Positions 1 through 7,657 of a stretch of DNA of 64,000 nucleotides are shown one piece after another. The translations under genes were made by a program, and so were the position numbers. How positions within the stretch are numbered: position 1 is the stretch's first letter; each line of letters begins with the position of its first letter. Source of the stretch: Microvenator marinus. GTDB taxonomy: Bacteria; Myxococcota_A; Bradymonadia; Bradymonadales; Bradymonadaceae. The notes beneath the pieces were generated by a model. That model saw only the letters and a program-made list of their open reading frames with translations, had not been told where the DNA came from and did no database searches. Location: the NCBI RefSeq assembly GCF_007993755.1, contig NZ_CP042467.1:1650001-1714000 (forward strand), in the 5' to 3' direction.

Positions 1-69
1 TGCTTGCGCCCAGAGGGTCGATGAAGTCGCCAAAATCCCGAAGATTAATACAATGCCAATTCGTGTCAT
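1..69 (-). CDS. N-terminus of an exported protein (partial)
   Basis: The reverse strand from an ATG at 69 reads MTRIGIVLIFGILATSSTLW and then AQA before it leaves the window. A short basic start, a hydrophobic core and an AxA-like end make a classical Sec signal peptide. Only 23 residues are visible, so the mature protein and its function cannot be named. It is the first gene downstream of ttcA on the same strand, 84 bases away. Confidence 0.55.
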   Translation of the reverse strand, partial: MTRIGIVLIFGILATSSTLWAQA

Positions 70-153
70 GATACCGCCTTACACCACTGACATTATACGC
101 GCATGTCCTACATGACCAATAATTTCAGGATTTTTTTGACGCTCGGCCCGATC

Positions 154-891
154 TCAGGTCCCCGCGTTGTAGAGCGCATCTCGAACGGATGCCCTGAAAT
201 CAGGTTGAAGGCTTTCAAATGAGCGCAACAATTCCTTGATATTTCGCCGCTGTGAAAGCGGGTAATCATCACACACGGGGCATGCGACAGGTGAGATGCC
301 GGCCTCGGCAACCCAGGCTTCTACCTTTCTTTCTTCCACAAGAATCATTGGGCGAATTGTGGAAACCCCGGCTTGCGACGGGGTAAGCGCCTTTAGAGGC
401 TCGAGCTTTCGTTGAAAGAGCAGGTTCAGAAAAAACGTCTCAACCGCGTCGTCCAGATGATGGCCCATTGCAAGTTTGTTAAAGCCATTCTCCCCGCACC
501 ACCGATTCAATATTCCACGCCTCATACGCGAACAAATCGAACAAGGAATCTGACCGGGCTTGAGATTCGCCTGAACCACCGAATGTGTGTCCTCTCGCAC
601 GACCTCGCAAGGAATGCCGCAACGCTCTAATATATGGTCGAAACCCGCGCGATCAAAGCCAGGCTGGGCTTGGTCAAGATGAACTCCTGTCCATTCAAAA
701 TCAAAATCTCCGCGCTCTTGTAGTGCACGCAGGACAAGGGCGAGCAAGATGGAATCTTTTCCGCCAGAGAGACCGACGGCGATGCGGTCGCCCGGAGAAA
801 TGAGCTCAAAATCTCGCACGGCCCGCAGCACGAGCTGCATCAGGGCCTGAGATGGCCCCGGAATTTCGATATCCAATTTCTGAGCTTCCAT
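154..891 (-). CDS. ttcA: tRNA 2-thiocytidine biosynthesis protein TtcA
   Basis: This is a PP-loop ATPase expected to thiolate cytidine 32 of certain tRNAs, using ATP and an Fe-S cluster. The ATP pyrophosphatase loop SGGKDS lies near residue 43. The central PCSICSRMRRGIL carries the CxxC pair typical of TtcA and is followed by GHHLDDAVETFFLN, also characteristic of the family. A third region, ACPVC at about residue 205, can supply the remaining cluster ligand. At 245 aa it is slightly shorter than the E. coli protein. It stands alone, divergent from the lipoprotein at 966. A TtuA-like thiolase is the alternative, but the cysteine layout favours TtcA. Confidence 0.88.
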   Translation of the reverse strand: MEAQKLDIEIPGPSQALMQLVLRAVRDFELISPGDRIAVGLSGGKDSILLALVLRALQERGDFDFEWTGVHLDQAQPGFDRAGFDHILERCGIPCEVVREDTHSVVQANLKPGQIPCSICSRMRRGILNRWCGENGFNKLAMGHHLDDAVETFFLNLLFQRKLEPLKALTPSQAGVSTIRPMILVEERKVEAWVAEAGISPVACPVCDDYPLSQRRNIKELLRSFESLQPDFRASVRDALYNAGT

Positions 892-965
892 ATTTCCGTC
901 TCGGTATTGAATCGTGCACCAATTCGCGACACTATGCGCAAGCTTTCTATTTCGTTGAGTTCACT

Positions 966-3026
966 ATGTACAGATCTGCCGCGATTTTATCTCTCTTCAT
1001 TCTGGCTGCTTGCTCAGATGACGCACCCCAAACAACTCCAGATATGGGGACACAGACCGATCAAGATCAGTCAGACGCTCAGCCTGACCTCGCGCCACAA
1101 GCCGGAACCCTGGTTCGATTCTCCACAGATGGTGACGCGTTCTCGCTGCCCTTTCCTTCCGACCTTCGGCAGAAAGAAGATGGATCCATGGGATTCACAG
1201 ACTTTGAAAAGCTAAGCGCAAATCGCGTCGGTGGTCTATGGACCGCGGCTGCCGACGATCTGAAAACAGGCTGGGGACTCGCGAGCGCGTTCTATTTTTG
1301 GTTCGACGCTCCGATTGATACCTCGACTTTGCCCGCGCTCACCGACTCACAAAACCTCGAGTCTTCCTCAGTTCTACTCATCAACGTGGACCGCGAGTCT
1401 CCCGAGTTCAAAAGGGTGATGCCTATCGAATGCAAGTTCATCGAAACGGAAGGTACGTATCATGCCGCAAATCAGTTGGCTTGCATCAGCCCGTTTGGCG
1501 TCCTTCGGCATGCGAACACACGTTATGCCGCCGTCCTGACCAATCGCCTCCTAGATACTGAGGGCGAGCCGATCGGAGCGGAGTCTGGGTTTCTCGAGGC
1601 AGCGCAAACCGAGCCCTACACACAGACCCTTGAAGTCCTCGACGAGATGGGCCTCGGCGACCAGGTTCGAGCAGTTTCGGTCTTCACCACACACGACCCC
1701 AGCGCTCGACACCGTCAACTCTATAAGTACTACTCAAGTCTCCCTGACCCCGAGCTCGATGAGACCAAGCCGGTCGAAGTGCTTCGCGAGTATGACAATT
1801 ACATCGTGTTGCAGGCGTATTACGACCTACCGAACATTCAACAAGGACCACTTCCTTACGATACCCAACCTGCTGGCAACATTCTTTGGGACGATGAAGG
1901 CAACCCAATCGTGCAGTTTCAAGAGTCGGTACGCGTTCTGATCACCGTTCCAAAACAGGCGATGCCAGAGGCAGGTTTCCCCACCCTTTTCTACATGCAC
2001 GGGTCTGGCGGAAAGGCGTTAGAGCTGCTTGACCGCGGGGTTCGAGCCGGTCTCAACGCTCCAGCCCAACCGGATATGGGACCAGCCGCAGTGATCGCAC
2101 CCTACGGCGTAGCGGGCTTCGCAGCTGACTTCCCACTTCACGATTCACGATTCCCACAGAACCCCGACACCACCGGACTCAAGCTCTACAATTTGCTCGA
2201 GAACCCACGAGCGATGGTGGATAACTTCAACGTATCCGCCAATGAAATCTCAATGCACGGGCGGTTGATGAAGAACCTTGAGATTCCCATTGATGGCCTG
2301 CCACTCGACCCAACCGACTTCCCTGACGGCGTGATTCGATTCAATCAAGACGCCTTTGCGACGATGGGACACTCGATGGGTTCAACCATCGGAACCCCAG
2401 CAATGACGCTCTCAAACGAGTTTGCGGCCTATATCGCGAGCGGCGCGGGTGGACTCTACATGGAAGTCGCTTTGAAAACTCAAGACCCGGTCAATCTCGC
2501 TCCACTTCTCAAGAATATCCTTCGACTCCGAAGGGACGAAGAGCTCGATCGTTTTGATTTTGTGCTCAACACCCTTCAACACGTGTTCGACTACGCAGAC
2601 GCCACTGTTCATGCGCCGCATGTCCAGGCACGCACCCATGAAGGCGTTCGACCCAAACACGTCTACCAACCCGTTGGCCTCCAAGATCGCTATTTCTCGC
2701 CGGGAAGCCGCGCGAGCCTCACAACCGCATTTGAGATTCCTCTGGTTGGTGAGGTGCTTGAGCCCGAGGCTTTCGATTTCATGAAGTGGGTTGGACAGGA
2801 AGAAGCCGAGCCCCTTCCAGCCGTAGGGCAGGTCATGGTGAACGGCGAGGCGTATACTGGCGCAGCGTTACAATTTGAGCCGGCATACGAAGGCGGTGGA
2901 CACTATGTCACCTTCGACCTCGACGCCGCCAAGGCCGTCTACGGCTGCTTCCTGAGAACTCTTGGCCAGGGTGTTCCCGAGGTTCGCGCGCCAGAAGACG
3001 CCACGCTTGAGAACTGCAATCCCTAA
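966..3026 (+). CDS. large lipoprotein with alpha/beta-hydrolase features
   Basis: I start this 686-residue protein at the ATG at 966 because it gives a lipoprotein signal, MYRSAAILSLFILAAC, with Cys16 as the lipidated residue. An Asp/Gln/Pro-rich linker (DAPQTTPDMGTQTDQDQ...) follows. The middle contains FYMHGSGG, which resembles an oxyanion-hole segment, and later GHSMGS, a GxSxG nucleophile elbow. A lipase, esterase or other serine hydrolase acting outside the inner membrane is therefore likely; the substrate cannot be predicted. A longer frame runs back to 852 but overlaps ttcA and would lose the signal peptide. It is monocistronic and ends a few bases from the convergent gene at 3030. Confidence 0.7.
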   Translation: MYRSAAILSLFILAACSDDAPQTTPDMGTQTDQDQSDAQPDLAPQAGTLVRFSTDGDAFSLPFPSDLRQKEDGSMGFTDFEKLSANRVGGLWTAAADDLKTGWGLASAFYFWFDAPIDTSTLPALTDSQNLESSSVLLINVDRESPEFKRVMPIECKFIETEGTYHAANQLACISPFGVLRHANTRYAAVLTNRLLDTEGEPIGAESGFLEAAQTEPYTQTLEVLDEMGLGDQVRAVSVFTTHDPSARHRQLYKYYSSLPDPELDETKPVEVLREYDNYIVLQAYYDLPNIQQGPLPYDTQPAGNILWDDEGNPIVQFQESVRVLITVPKQAMPEAGFPTLFYMHGSGGKALELLDRGVRAGLNAPAQPDMGPAAVIAPYGVAGFAADFPLHDSRFPQNPDTTGLKLYNLLENPRAMVDNFNVSANEISMHGRLMKNLEIPIDGLPLDPTDFPDGVIRFNQDAFATMGHSMGSTIGTPAMTLSNEFAAYIASGAGGLYMEVALKTQDPVNLAPLLKNILRLRRDEELDRFDFVLNTLQHVFDYADATVHAPHVQARTHEGVRPKHVYQPVGLQDRYFSPGSRASLTTAFEIPLVGEVLEPEAFDFMKWVGQEEAEPLPAVGQVMVNGEAYTGAALQFEPAYEGGGHYVTFDLDAAKAVYGCFLRTLGQGVPEVRAPEDATLENCNP

Positions 3027-3029
3027 CTC

Positions 3030-3473
3030 TTAGTCGGTCAACGAGGGGTCAAAAACCAGACGAAACCCAAGATCATCGGAGTGGCTCTGCCAACCAGCCC
3101 AGTCTGATTCGTCCCCTTTGCAGATCATCCGGAGATAGGGCTCGTCGGCAGACTTGGCGTCTTCGCACCAATGCCAGAGACTATCGAGGCATTCCGGACC
3201 TTGAGACGCTCCAAAGACTCGCCATTCTTCAAGCTTCGGAAGCCTAAAACCCTTGGGAAGCCCTTCTAAAACGCATTGTAAACTCTGCCATGTCACGCCC
3301 ACGACAAAGAGTTCTGGGGCTCGCACGACGGCTTGGTCCCAAACTTCGATACCTTCGCTTTCAAAGGAGTCCCAGACTTCGAAAATCATAGGTAGACGTT
3401 GAACCCAAACCCCGCCAACCTCTACAAAATCAGCCTCAGAGAGGAGCAAAGTTGGCCAGACGAAACGCGTCAT
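3030..3473 (-). CDS. small SUMF1/FGE-sulfatase-like protein
   Basis: This 147-residue protein has no signal peptide. FRLPKLEEWRVFG, WHWCED and a terminal DDLGFRLVFD match the order of landmarks in the formylglycine-generating-enzyme-like (SUMF1, C-type-lectin fold) domain, usually RLPTEAEWE...WEWCED...GFR. It is much shorter than true FGE proteins and I see no catalytic cysteine pair, so a binding rather than enzymatic role is more likely. Its start overlaps the stop of the upstream gene by four bases, so the two are translationally coupled. It is the last gene of a four-gene minus-strand operon. Confidence 0.55.
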   Translation of the reverse strand: MTRFVWPTLLLSEADFVEVGGVWVQRLPMIFEVWDSFESEGIEVWDQAVVRAPELFVVGVTWQSLQCVLEGLPKGFRLPKLEEWRVFGASQGPECLDSLWHWCEDAKSADEPYLRMICKGDESDWAGWQSHSDDLGFRLVFDPSLTD

Positions 3474-3718
3474 TCGAATTCTGATTCCAGCGTGTAGAGA
3501 CCTGCCATCAGTATTTGCCTCAAGGCCATACCTCTTCGAAGCTCCGCACTTTGAATGGACGAATCTTGCATCTTAGGAACGAGAATCTCGATGCGCTGCA
3601 AAACCTCTGGGGTGACCGTAATCGCCAACTCTACCACCCCGCTCTCCAATGCCTTTTGAATCTCGCCCATCTCCAGCGCGGAGATGCGTCTTGTGCTCAT
3701 CAAATCATCTTCAGCCAT
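3470..3718 (-). CDS. small hypothetical protein (82 aa)
   Basis: I do not recognise this gene. The product is short, soluble and mostly helical by eye, with the segment VELAITVTPEVLQRIEILVPKM followed by RRGMALRQILMAGL. The alternation of a short strand and two helices loosely recalls ribbon-helix-helix regulators, but the match is too weak to claim. It overlaps the HAD phosphatase gene upstream by eight bases and the SUMF1-like gene downstream by four. That tight coupling is the best evidence that it is real. Confidence 0.5.
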   Translation of the reverse strand: MAEDDLMSTRRISALEMGEIQKALESGVVELAITVTPEVLQRIEILVPKMQDSSIQSAELRRGMALRQILMAGLYTLESEFE

Positions 3719-4670
3719 CGGATTCCTCTACTTTGAGCTTGTGGCGAGTGACCACGTTCCAATTGTTGCGTGTTGCGTGTTCAATGTATGCCGAATCTGT
3801 CCCGGTATCCAAAAACAAGGGGAACTCCGCAAATTCTAACATTCCAAAATCGGTGTCTGAATCCCCTCCGACAATGGTCGGCCGAACACCGATTTCCCGC
3901 TCTATCGCTGCGCGTTTACCCTCTTTGAACATCACGGGCTCGATGATTTCGTCTGTCAGAACGCCGTCGACGACCCGAACTCGGTTGCCGATCACGCGAT
4001 CGCGTGGAACTCCATATCGTGCCGCAAACTCCCGAACCGTCCAGATATTGGTGGCAGAACAAATCCAAACTTCGATGCCGTTCGCGTCCAGAAGTCTAAA
4101 CAGCTCCCTGATCGCGTGGATCATGCGAATACCCCGTTCAACGGCAATCTCTTCGCCACGAGAGGTTAGAAAAGTCTGTCTTTCGAGCGGCTTAGCAAGT
4201 TCAGCGTCAATTGCTCGATTCGAAAGCTCGACCATCGCATCTTCGCCCAGACCCACGTGCAGACGCACTGCCCAAGCATAACAATCTCGTTTGCCCTCTC
4301 GCTCGAGGCGACGCGTGTAGATTGCGTTCATCTCCGACCGATACGAATCGTAGAGAGGGTGTTCAAACGGATCTGAAGAACATTGAATAGCCTCGACCAT
4401 ACGACGCAAGTCGTCACGACCATCACGGGCGTCGATCAGGTCCCAGAAGCTGTCCAAATCGTAACGATAGCTAATGCCATCAACGAGATGGTACGAAAAA
4501 ATCTCCCCGATATCATTGACGATGCACGTATTATCAAAATCAAAAACAGCAACTTCCCGTTCTTTGCGCGGGCGAGTGATCACTTCGGCCAAGGCCTGAC
4601 TGACCTGTTCAAAACCCAGTGCATTAAGCTGTTCAAACACGTTTTCCATAGAACTCATCGACTCTGCCAT
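3711..4670 (-). CDS. HAD-superfamily phosphatase (SerB-like, HAD-IB)
   Basis: The protein is 319 residues. Motif I is VAVFDFDNTC (nucleophile Asp and DxD), motif II lies around WICSATNIWTV, and motifs III/IV fall in GNRVRVVDG and GGDSDTDFGML. This set is typical of the HAD-IB group, which includes phosphoserine phosphatases and related phosphomonoesterases. The substrate is not evident; the long helical cap between motifs I and II exceeds that of SerB. The gene overlaps the upstream lipoprotein gene by 16 bases. An internal ATG four codons in (MSSMEN) is an alternative start. A cytoplasmic phosphatase is a safe call. Confidence 0.75.
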   Translation of the reverse strand: MAESMSSMENVFEQLNALGFEQVSQALAEVITRPRKEREVAVFDFDNTCIVNDIGEIFSYHLVDGISYRYDLDSFWDLIDARDGRDDLRRMVEAIQCSSDPFEHPLYDSYRSEMNAIYTRRLEREGKRDCYAWAVRLHVGLGEDAMVELSNRAIDAELAKPLERQTFLTSRGEEIAVERGIRMIHAIRELFRLLDANGIEVWICSATNIWTVREFAARYGVPRDRVIGNRVRVVDGVLTDEIIEPVMFKEGKRAAIEREIGVRPTIVGGDSDTDFGMLEFAEFPLFLDTGTDSAYIEHATRNNWNVVTRHKLKVEESDG

Positions 4671-5353
4671 CCAAACAACTCTCTGTGCTTCTTATCTTTC
4701 GCTACCAGATAGTCCCATAATTCGAGCGCAAACTCACCCGCAAAGAGTGTGACTTCTACACCTATCCAAAAGCCCTCGTGTCTTCCGGTGATCGTCTGCG
4801 GGTATTGCGAACCGATCCCTTCGAGACCATCTCGAAACGGCTCAGTTGACCAGCCTCCCCAGATTCCTGCAGCGATTCCCTTCCACTGGTAGTAGGAGAT
4901 GCCGGCCCCAGCCATCCAGGGCCAGTCTTGCGAAAAGTTCGATTGACCCATGAGCCAGATATCGAGCGATGTGCGCTTTTCAAGTAGCCCGGGATAGCGA
5001 AACCACGCTTTTTGGTCAAAATCCCAGATCGTCAACACGGGCAGATCCAGTCTGTAGGTACGTGACGTCCGATCGATCTTTCGCACGCCGCGCCCGCTTG
5101 CATCGTCGAGATACGCGATTTCACCTCGCTCAAATAAGAGCGGCATTTGCAGCCTTAAAACCCGAAAATCAGCCACGATAGACGTCGCATACTTCTCGAT
5201 ATGACCATCGACAGATACCTGTTCAGATACCCCGTTCACATTCTGCACAGATCCATGAAACGCACATGAACAGGTTAAAAAGATCGGAAGGAAGGCGATG
5301 AACAGGCTATGCTTCGGCGCGGAAACAATCTTTTTCTTAAACTTAGTCAACAT
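4655..5353 (-). CDS. putative lipoprotein/outer-membrane-associated protein
   Basis: I use the ATG at 5353 (MLTKFKKKIVSAPKHSLF), which gives a basic N-terminus, a hydrophobic run and a lipobox-like LTCSC. An in-frame ATG at 5383 would add residues that disrupt the signal. The mature part is rich in aromatic residues and alternating strands (MAGAGISYYQWKGIAAGIWGGW, FWIGVEVTLFAGEFALELW), which suggests beta-structure near the outer membrane. I do not recognise the family. It begins the minus-strand operon that continues with the HAD phosphatase, and it is divergent from the ECF sigma gene across a 105-base intergenic region. Confidence 0.5.
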   Translation of the reverse strand: MLTKFKKKIVSAPKHSLFIAFLPIFLTCSCAFHGSVQNVNGVSEQVSVDGHIEKYATSIVADFRVLRLQMPLLFERGEIAYLDDASGRGVRKIDRTSRTYRLDLPVLTIWDFDQKAWFRYPGLLEKRTSLDIWLMGQSNFSQDWPWMAGAGISYYQWKGIAAGIWGGWSTEPFRDGLEGIGSQYPQTITGRHEGFWIGVEVTLFAGEFALELWDYLVAKDKKHRELFGWQSR

Positions 5354-5374
5354 GTTACCAGAATACAGCATAAA

Positions 5375-5407
5375 CCTGTTCAAAAACCCTTTGACACCTG
5401 TTCAAAA
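5375..5407 (+). promoter_or_regulatory. operator-like 11-bp direct repeats around a TTGACA box
   Basis: CCTGTTCAAAA occurs at 5375-5385 and again at 5397-5407, exactly 22 bases (two helical turns) apart. A TTGACA -35-like hexamer sits between them at 5391-5396. The spacing recalls the tandem 11-bp direct repeats bound by CarH proteins around a -35 element. The link to the CarH gene downstream is inference. No convincing -10 follows at 17 bases. Confidence 0.45.
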
Positions 5408-5458
5408 CTTATGCACTCTCTCTTCGTGAACGATAACCACCCGCTCAAGGAGCGACAC

Positions 5459-6031
5459 ATGGAAGACAAAATTTTAGTCGAACGTTTGATGGCAAAAGAC
5501 CCAAAAGCACTAGAGTTTCTCTACAGCGAATACCGGGAACGTGTCCACGCCGTGGTACGCCGCTTTATCAGAGACGACTCCGACGCAGAAGAAGTCGTCC
5601 AAGACACCTTCTGGACCGTCTACCGAAAGATTCATCTCTTCCGTCAAGACTCAGCCCTTTGGAGCTGGATGTATCGAATCGCCGTCAACGCGGCGAAGAT
5701 GAGATTGCGAAAGTACAAGCGCATCCCAACTCCTGTTGAAGATTCAGCGCTACAAGCTTTCCAGCACGACGAGAGCATGCACGACCTCAACACACGCCCC
5801 GACGAGCGACTCGCCGTCAAGCGTATGGTCGCAGAAGTTAACGCATTCCTCGATGAGTGTGATGATATCAACCGAAAGCTCTACGTCAGCATGGAGCTCG
5901 ACGGAATGAGCAAAGAAGAAGTTGCAGAGATGCTCGACCTCACCGTTCCTGCAGTTAAGACCCGACTTCACCGCTTGCGTGTCGGTCTGCGCGAACGTAT
6001 CACTCCACTCCACGCCGGATTGGCGAGCTGA
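5459..6031 (+). CDS. ECF-family RNA polymerase sigma factor
   Basis: This is a 190-residue extracytoplasmic-function sigma factor. Region 2 is visible in FLYSEYRERVHAVVRRFIRDDSDAEEVVQDTFWTVYRKI and region 4 in MSKEEVAEMLDLTVPAVKTRLHRLRVGLR, the -35-binding helix-turn-helix. The ATG at 5459 is preceded by AAGGAG; an upstream in-frame start would overlap the operator-like repeats and lacks a ribosome site. No anti-sigma factor gene is adjacent. The CarH gene follows after seven bases, as in light-response loci where CarH/LitR-type regulators control a sigma factor. It may therefore be expressed in light and drive further genes. This regulatory reading is inference. Confidence 0.88.
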   Translation: MEDKILVERLMAKDPKALEFLYSEYRERVHAVVRRFIRDDSDAEEVVQDTFWTVYRKIHLFRQDSALWSWMYRIAVNAAKMRLRKYKRIPTPVEDSALQAFQHDESMHDLNTRPDERLAVKRMVAEVNAFLDECDDINRKLYVSMELDGMSKEEVAEMLDLTVPAVKTRLHRLRVGLRERITPLHAGLAS

Positions 6032-6038
6032 GGTTCGA

Positions 6039-6947
6039 ATGGCTGAGAAGTCTCCAAATCAAGCAGATACAGGCATGAGCATCGGGGCCCTGTCCAAAGA
6101 GACCGGCATCCCTGTGGAGACCTTGCGAACCTGGGAGCGTCGTTATGGGTTTCCAAACCCTGATAGGAATGATGCCGGGCATCGCGTGTACTCATCTTCC
6201 ACAGTGGAGAGACTGAGGTTGATCGATACCGCGCTTAAAGAGGGTCACCGCGCGTCCGCGGCACTCCAGATGAGTGTTCCTCAACTTCAAGAGATTGCGT
6301 CGGCCGTAACGGCGGTCGTAGAAGAAAAAGGTCCTACCTCGTGGATGGATGCCGTCCGTGATTTTGACGGCGAGCGGCTCGAAGAAAGCATGCGACGCGA
6401 GTGGGCGACGCTTGGGGCTCTCACGTTTCTGAAGAAGAAGCTGAGCCCTTTTTTAGTCGAGCTGGGAATCGCCTGGATGAATCACGAAGTGGACGTCGCG
6501 CACGAGCACTTTGCAAGCGAACGAGTTCGCGACTTCCTGACGCAGCACTGGCGCCCAATTTCGGACCGCTCCAAAGGACCACGAGTACTCGCTGCAACCT
6601 TGCCCTCAGAGACTCATTACCTGGGTCTTCAAATGGCCTGTACCGCGCTTGCGATGAGCGGAACTCAAATTGTGTACCTTGGAGCAGATACACCCGTAGA
6701 TGACGTGATCGCCGCCGCTACCACACAATTTGTGGACGCCGTCTGTATCAGCGTCTCCATTGCCGCGAATAGGTCAATGACCGTCCGAGATTTAAACAGC
6801 TTACGCCGCCATTTGAGCAGTGATATAGAACTAGTCGTCGGCGGTCTGGGTGCACCTGATATCGACGGCATCACCATTATTCGAGACTTAGAGGAGCTCC
6901 AGAAATGGGGAGAAGAGCTCTCGTTGCAGCAACGCTCGCGACATTAA
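6039..6947 (+). CDS. carH: CarH-type adenosylcobalamin photoreceptor/repressor
   Basis: The 302-residue protein has a MerR-type winged helix at the N-terminus (MSIGALSKETGIPVETLRTW, residues 13-32) and a cobalamin-binding module behind it. The helical part carries W146-x9-E156-H157, the Wx9EH signature of light-sensing AdoB12 domains. The Rossmann part carries E191-T-H193-Y-L-G196, the ExHxxG form of the B12-binding motif, with His193 as likely lower ligand. Known CarH proteins bind DNA as AdoB12 tetramers in the dark and release it when light breaks the Co-C bond. The gene sits between an ECF sigma factor and a photolyase gene, which fits light control of that operon. The function call is strong; the target genes are inferred. 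Confidence 0.85.
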   Translation: MAEKSPNQADTGMSIGALSKETGIPVETLRTWERRYGFPNPDRNDAGHRVYSSSTVERLRLIDTALKEGHRASAALQMSVPQLQEIASAVTAVVEEKGPTSWMDAVRDFDGERLEESMRREWATLGALTFLKKKLSPFLVELGIAWMNHEVDVAHEHFASERVRDFLTQHWRPISDRSKGPRVLAATLPSETHYLGLQMACTALAMSGTQIVYLGADTPVDDVIAAATTQFVDAVCISVSIAANRSMTVRDLNSLRRHLSSDIELVVGGLGAPDIDGITIIRDLEELQKWGEELSLQQRSRH

Positions 6948-7657
6948 CTTTCAATTCAGCATGGGCAGAATCCAAACCACCGTCGCTCGACGGTGAATGG
7001 GCACTCGTGCAGGTACAAACCTCGGAATCGCGCGTTCCCGTTGTGGGAGCCGTTATCTCAACCACGACCTCGGTACTCCACGTGCGCATGAAGCAAAACG
7101 GAAAGAACCTCAAGGTGGCCTCCACTCCTTGCGCCGTGCAGATTAAATCCGAGATCGACACGGTCAAGACCGTGATCCCTCAGGCTTTTCTAGATGCCGT
7201 GGGGACCACCAACGCCGTCGCCAGAATCGAAGAGATCAATGGCAAATGGGTATTCGACCAGGCACCTTCCGTTTCGGTCACGGGCGCAGTGCTCAAGAAC
7301 AACTGGCGAGATCCACTGCCTACTTCGGCGGACGATCAACGTGTCTTTGATGCGGATTCAGACGGTCGCCCGGGCGTCAGCGTCCTAATCCGCGGCCTAT
7401 TAGACGGCTCAATCTTCTTGGTGCAGCGGTCTTGGACAGCGCTTCGCGGCGTTCTGAGCTCAAAAGACCAAATTGCCGGCACCGTTCGCTGGAACACCGA
7501 GCAAAAAGTACTCGATGCGACGTCCATGTTTCTGAAGTCCGAACCTGAAACCCGGCCTCATCCAGACAAGGAGCGCAGTCGATTCGTTGCCCGCCGAATT
7601 CCCACAGGCACCCAGTGCTCGGAAATCGTCAAAACACCTCGCCTCAACACATTATGA
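6905..7657 (+). CDS. exported protein of unknown function in the CarH operon
   Basis: The start at 6905 lies 43 bases inside carH and has a GAGGAG ribosome site about ten bases upstream. MGRRALVAATLATLTFNSAWA is a Sec signal peptide ending in AWA. The mature domain (about 229 residues) is beta-rich, with DGEWALVQVQTSESRVPVVGAV near the start and paired segments such as GTVRWNTEQK; two cysteines (PCAV and QCSEI) could form a disulphide. It resembles a small periplasmic lipocalin-like or DUF domain, but I do not recognise a family. Its stop overlaps the next start (ATGA), so it belongs to the light-response operon. Confidence 0.6.
   Translation: MGRRALVAATLATLTFNSAWAESKPPSLDGEWALVQVQTSESRVPVVGAVISTTTSVLHVRMKQNGKNLKVASTPCAVQIKSEIDTVKTVIPQAFLDAVGTTNAVARIEEINGKWVFDQAPSVSVTGAVLKNNWRDPLPTSADDQRVFDADSDGRPGVSVLIRGLLDGSIFLVQRSWTALRGVLSSKDQIAGTVRWNTEQKVLDATSMFLKSEPETRPHPDKERSRFVARRIPTGTQCSEIVKTPRLNTL

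Noticed and set aside
4604-4638. Further CTGTTCAAA copies as CarH sites in the HAD gene
   Set aside because: They encode Phe-Glu-Gln in frame, are spaced 24 bases apart and are not near a promoter, so chance is the simpler explanation.
5309-5458. N-terminal extension of the ECF sigma factor
   Set aside because: It would overlap the divergent lipoprotein gene and the repeat region; AAGGAG before the ATG at 5459 marks the proper start.
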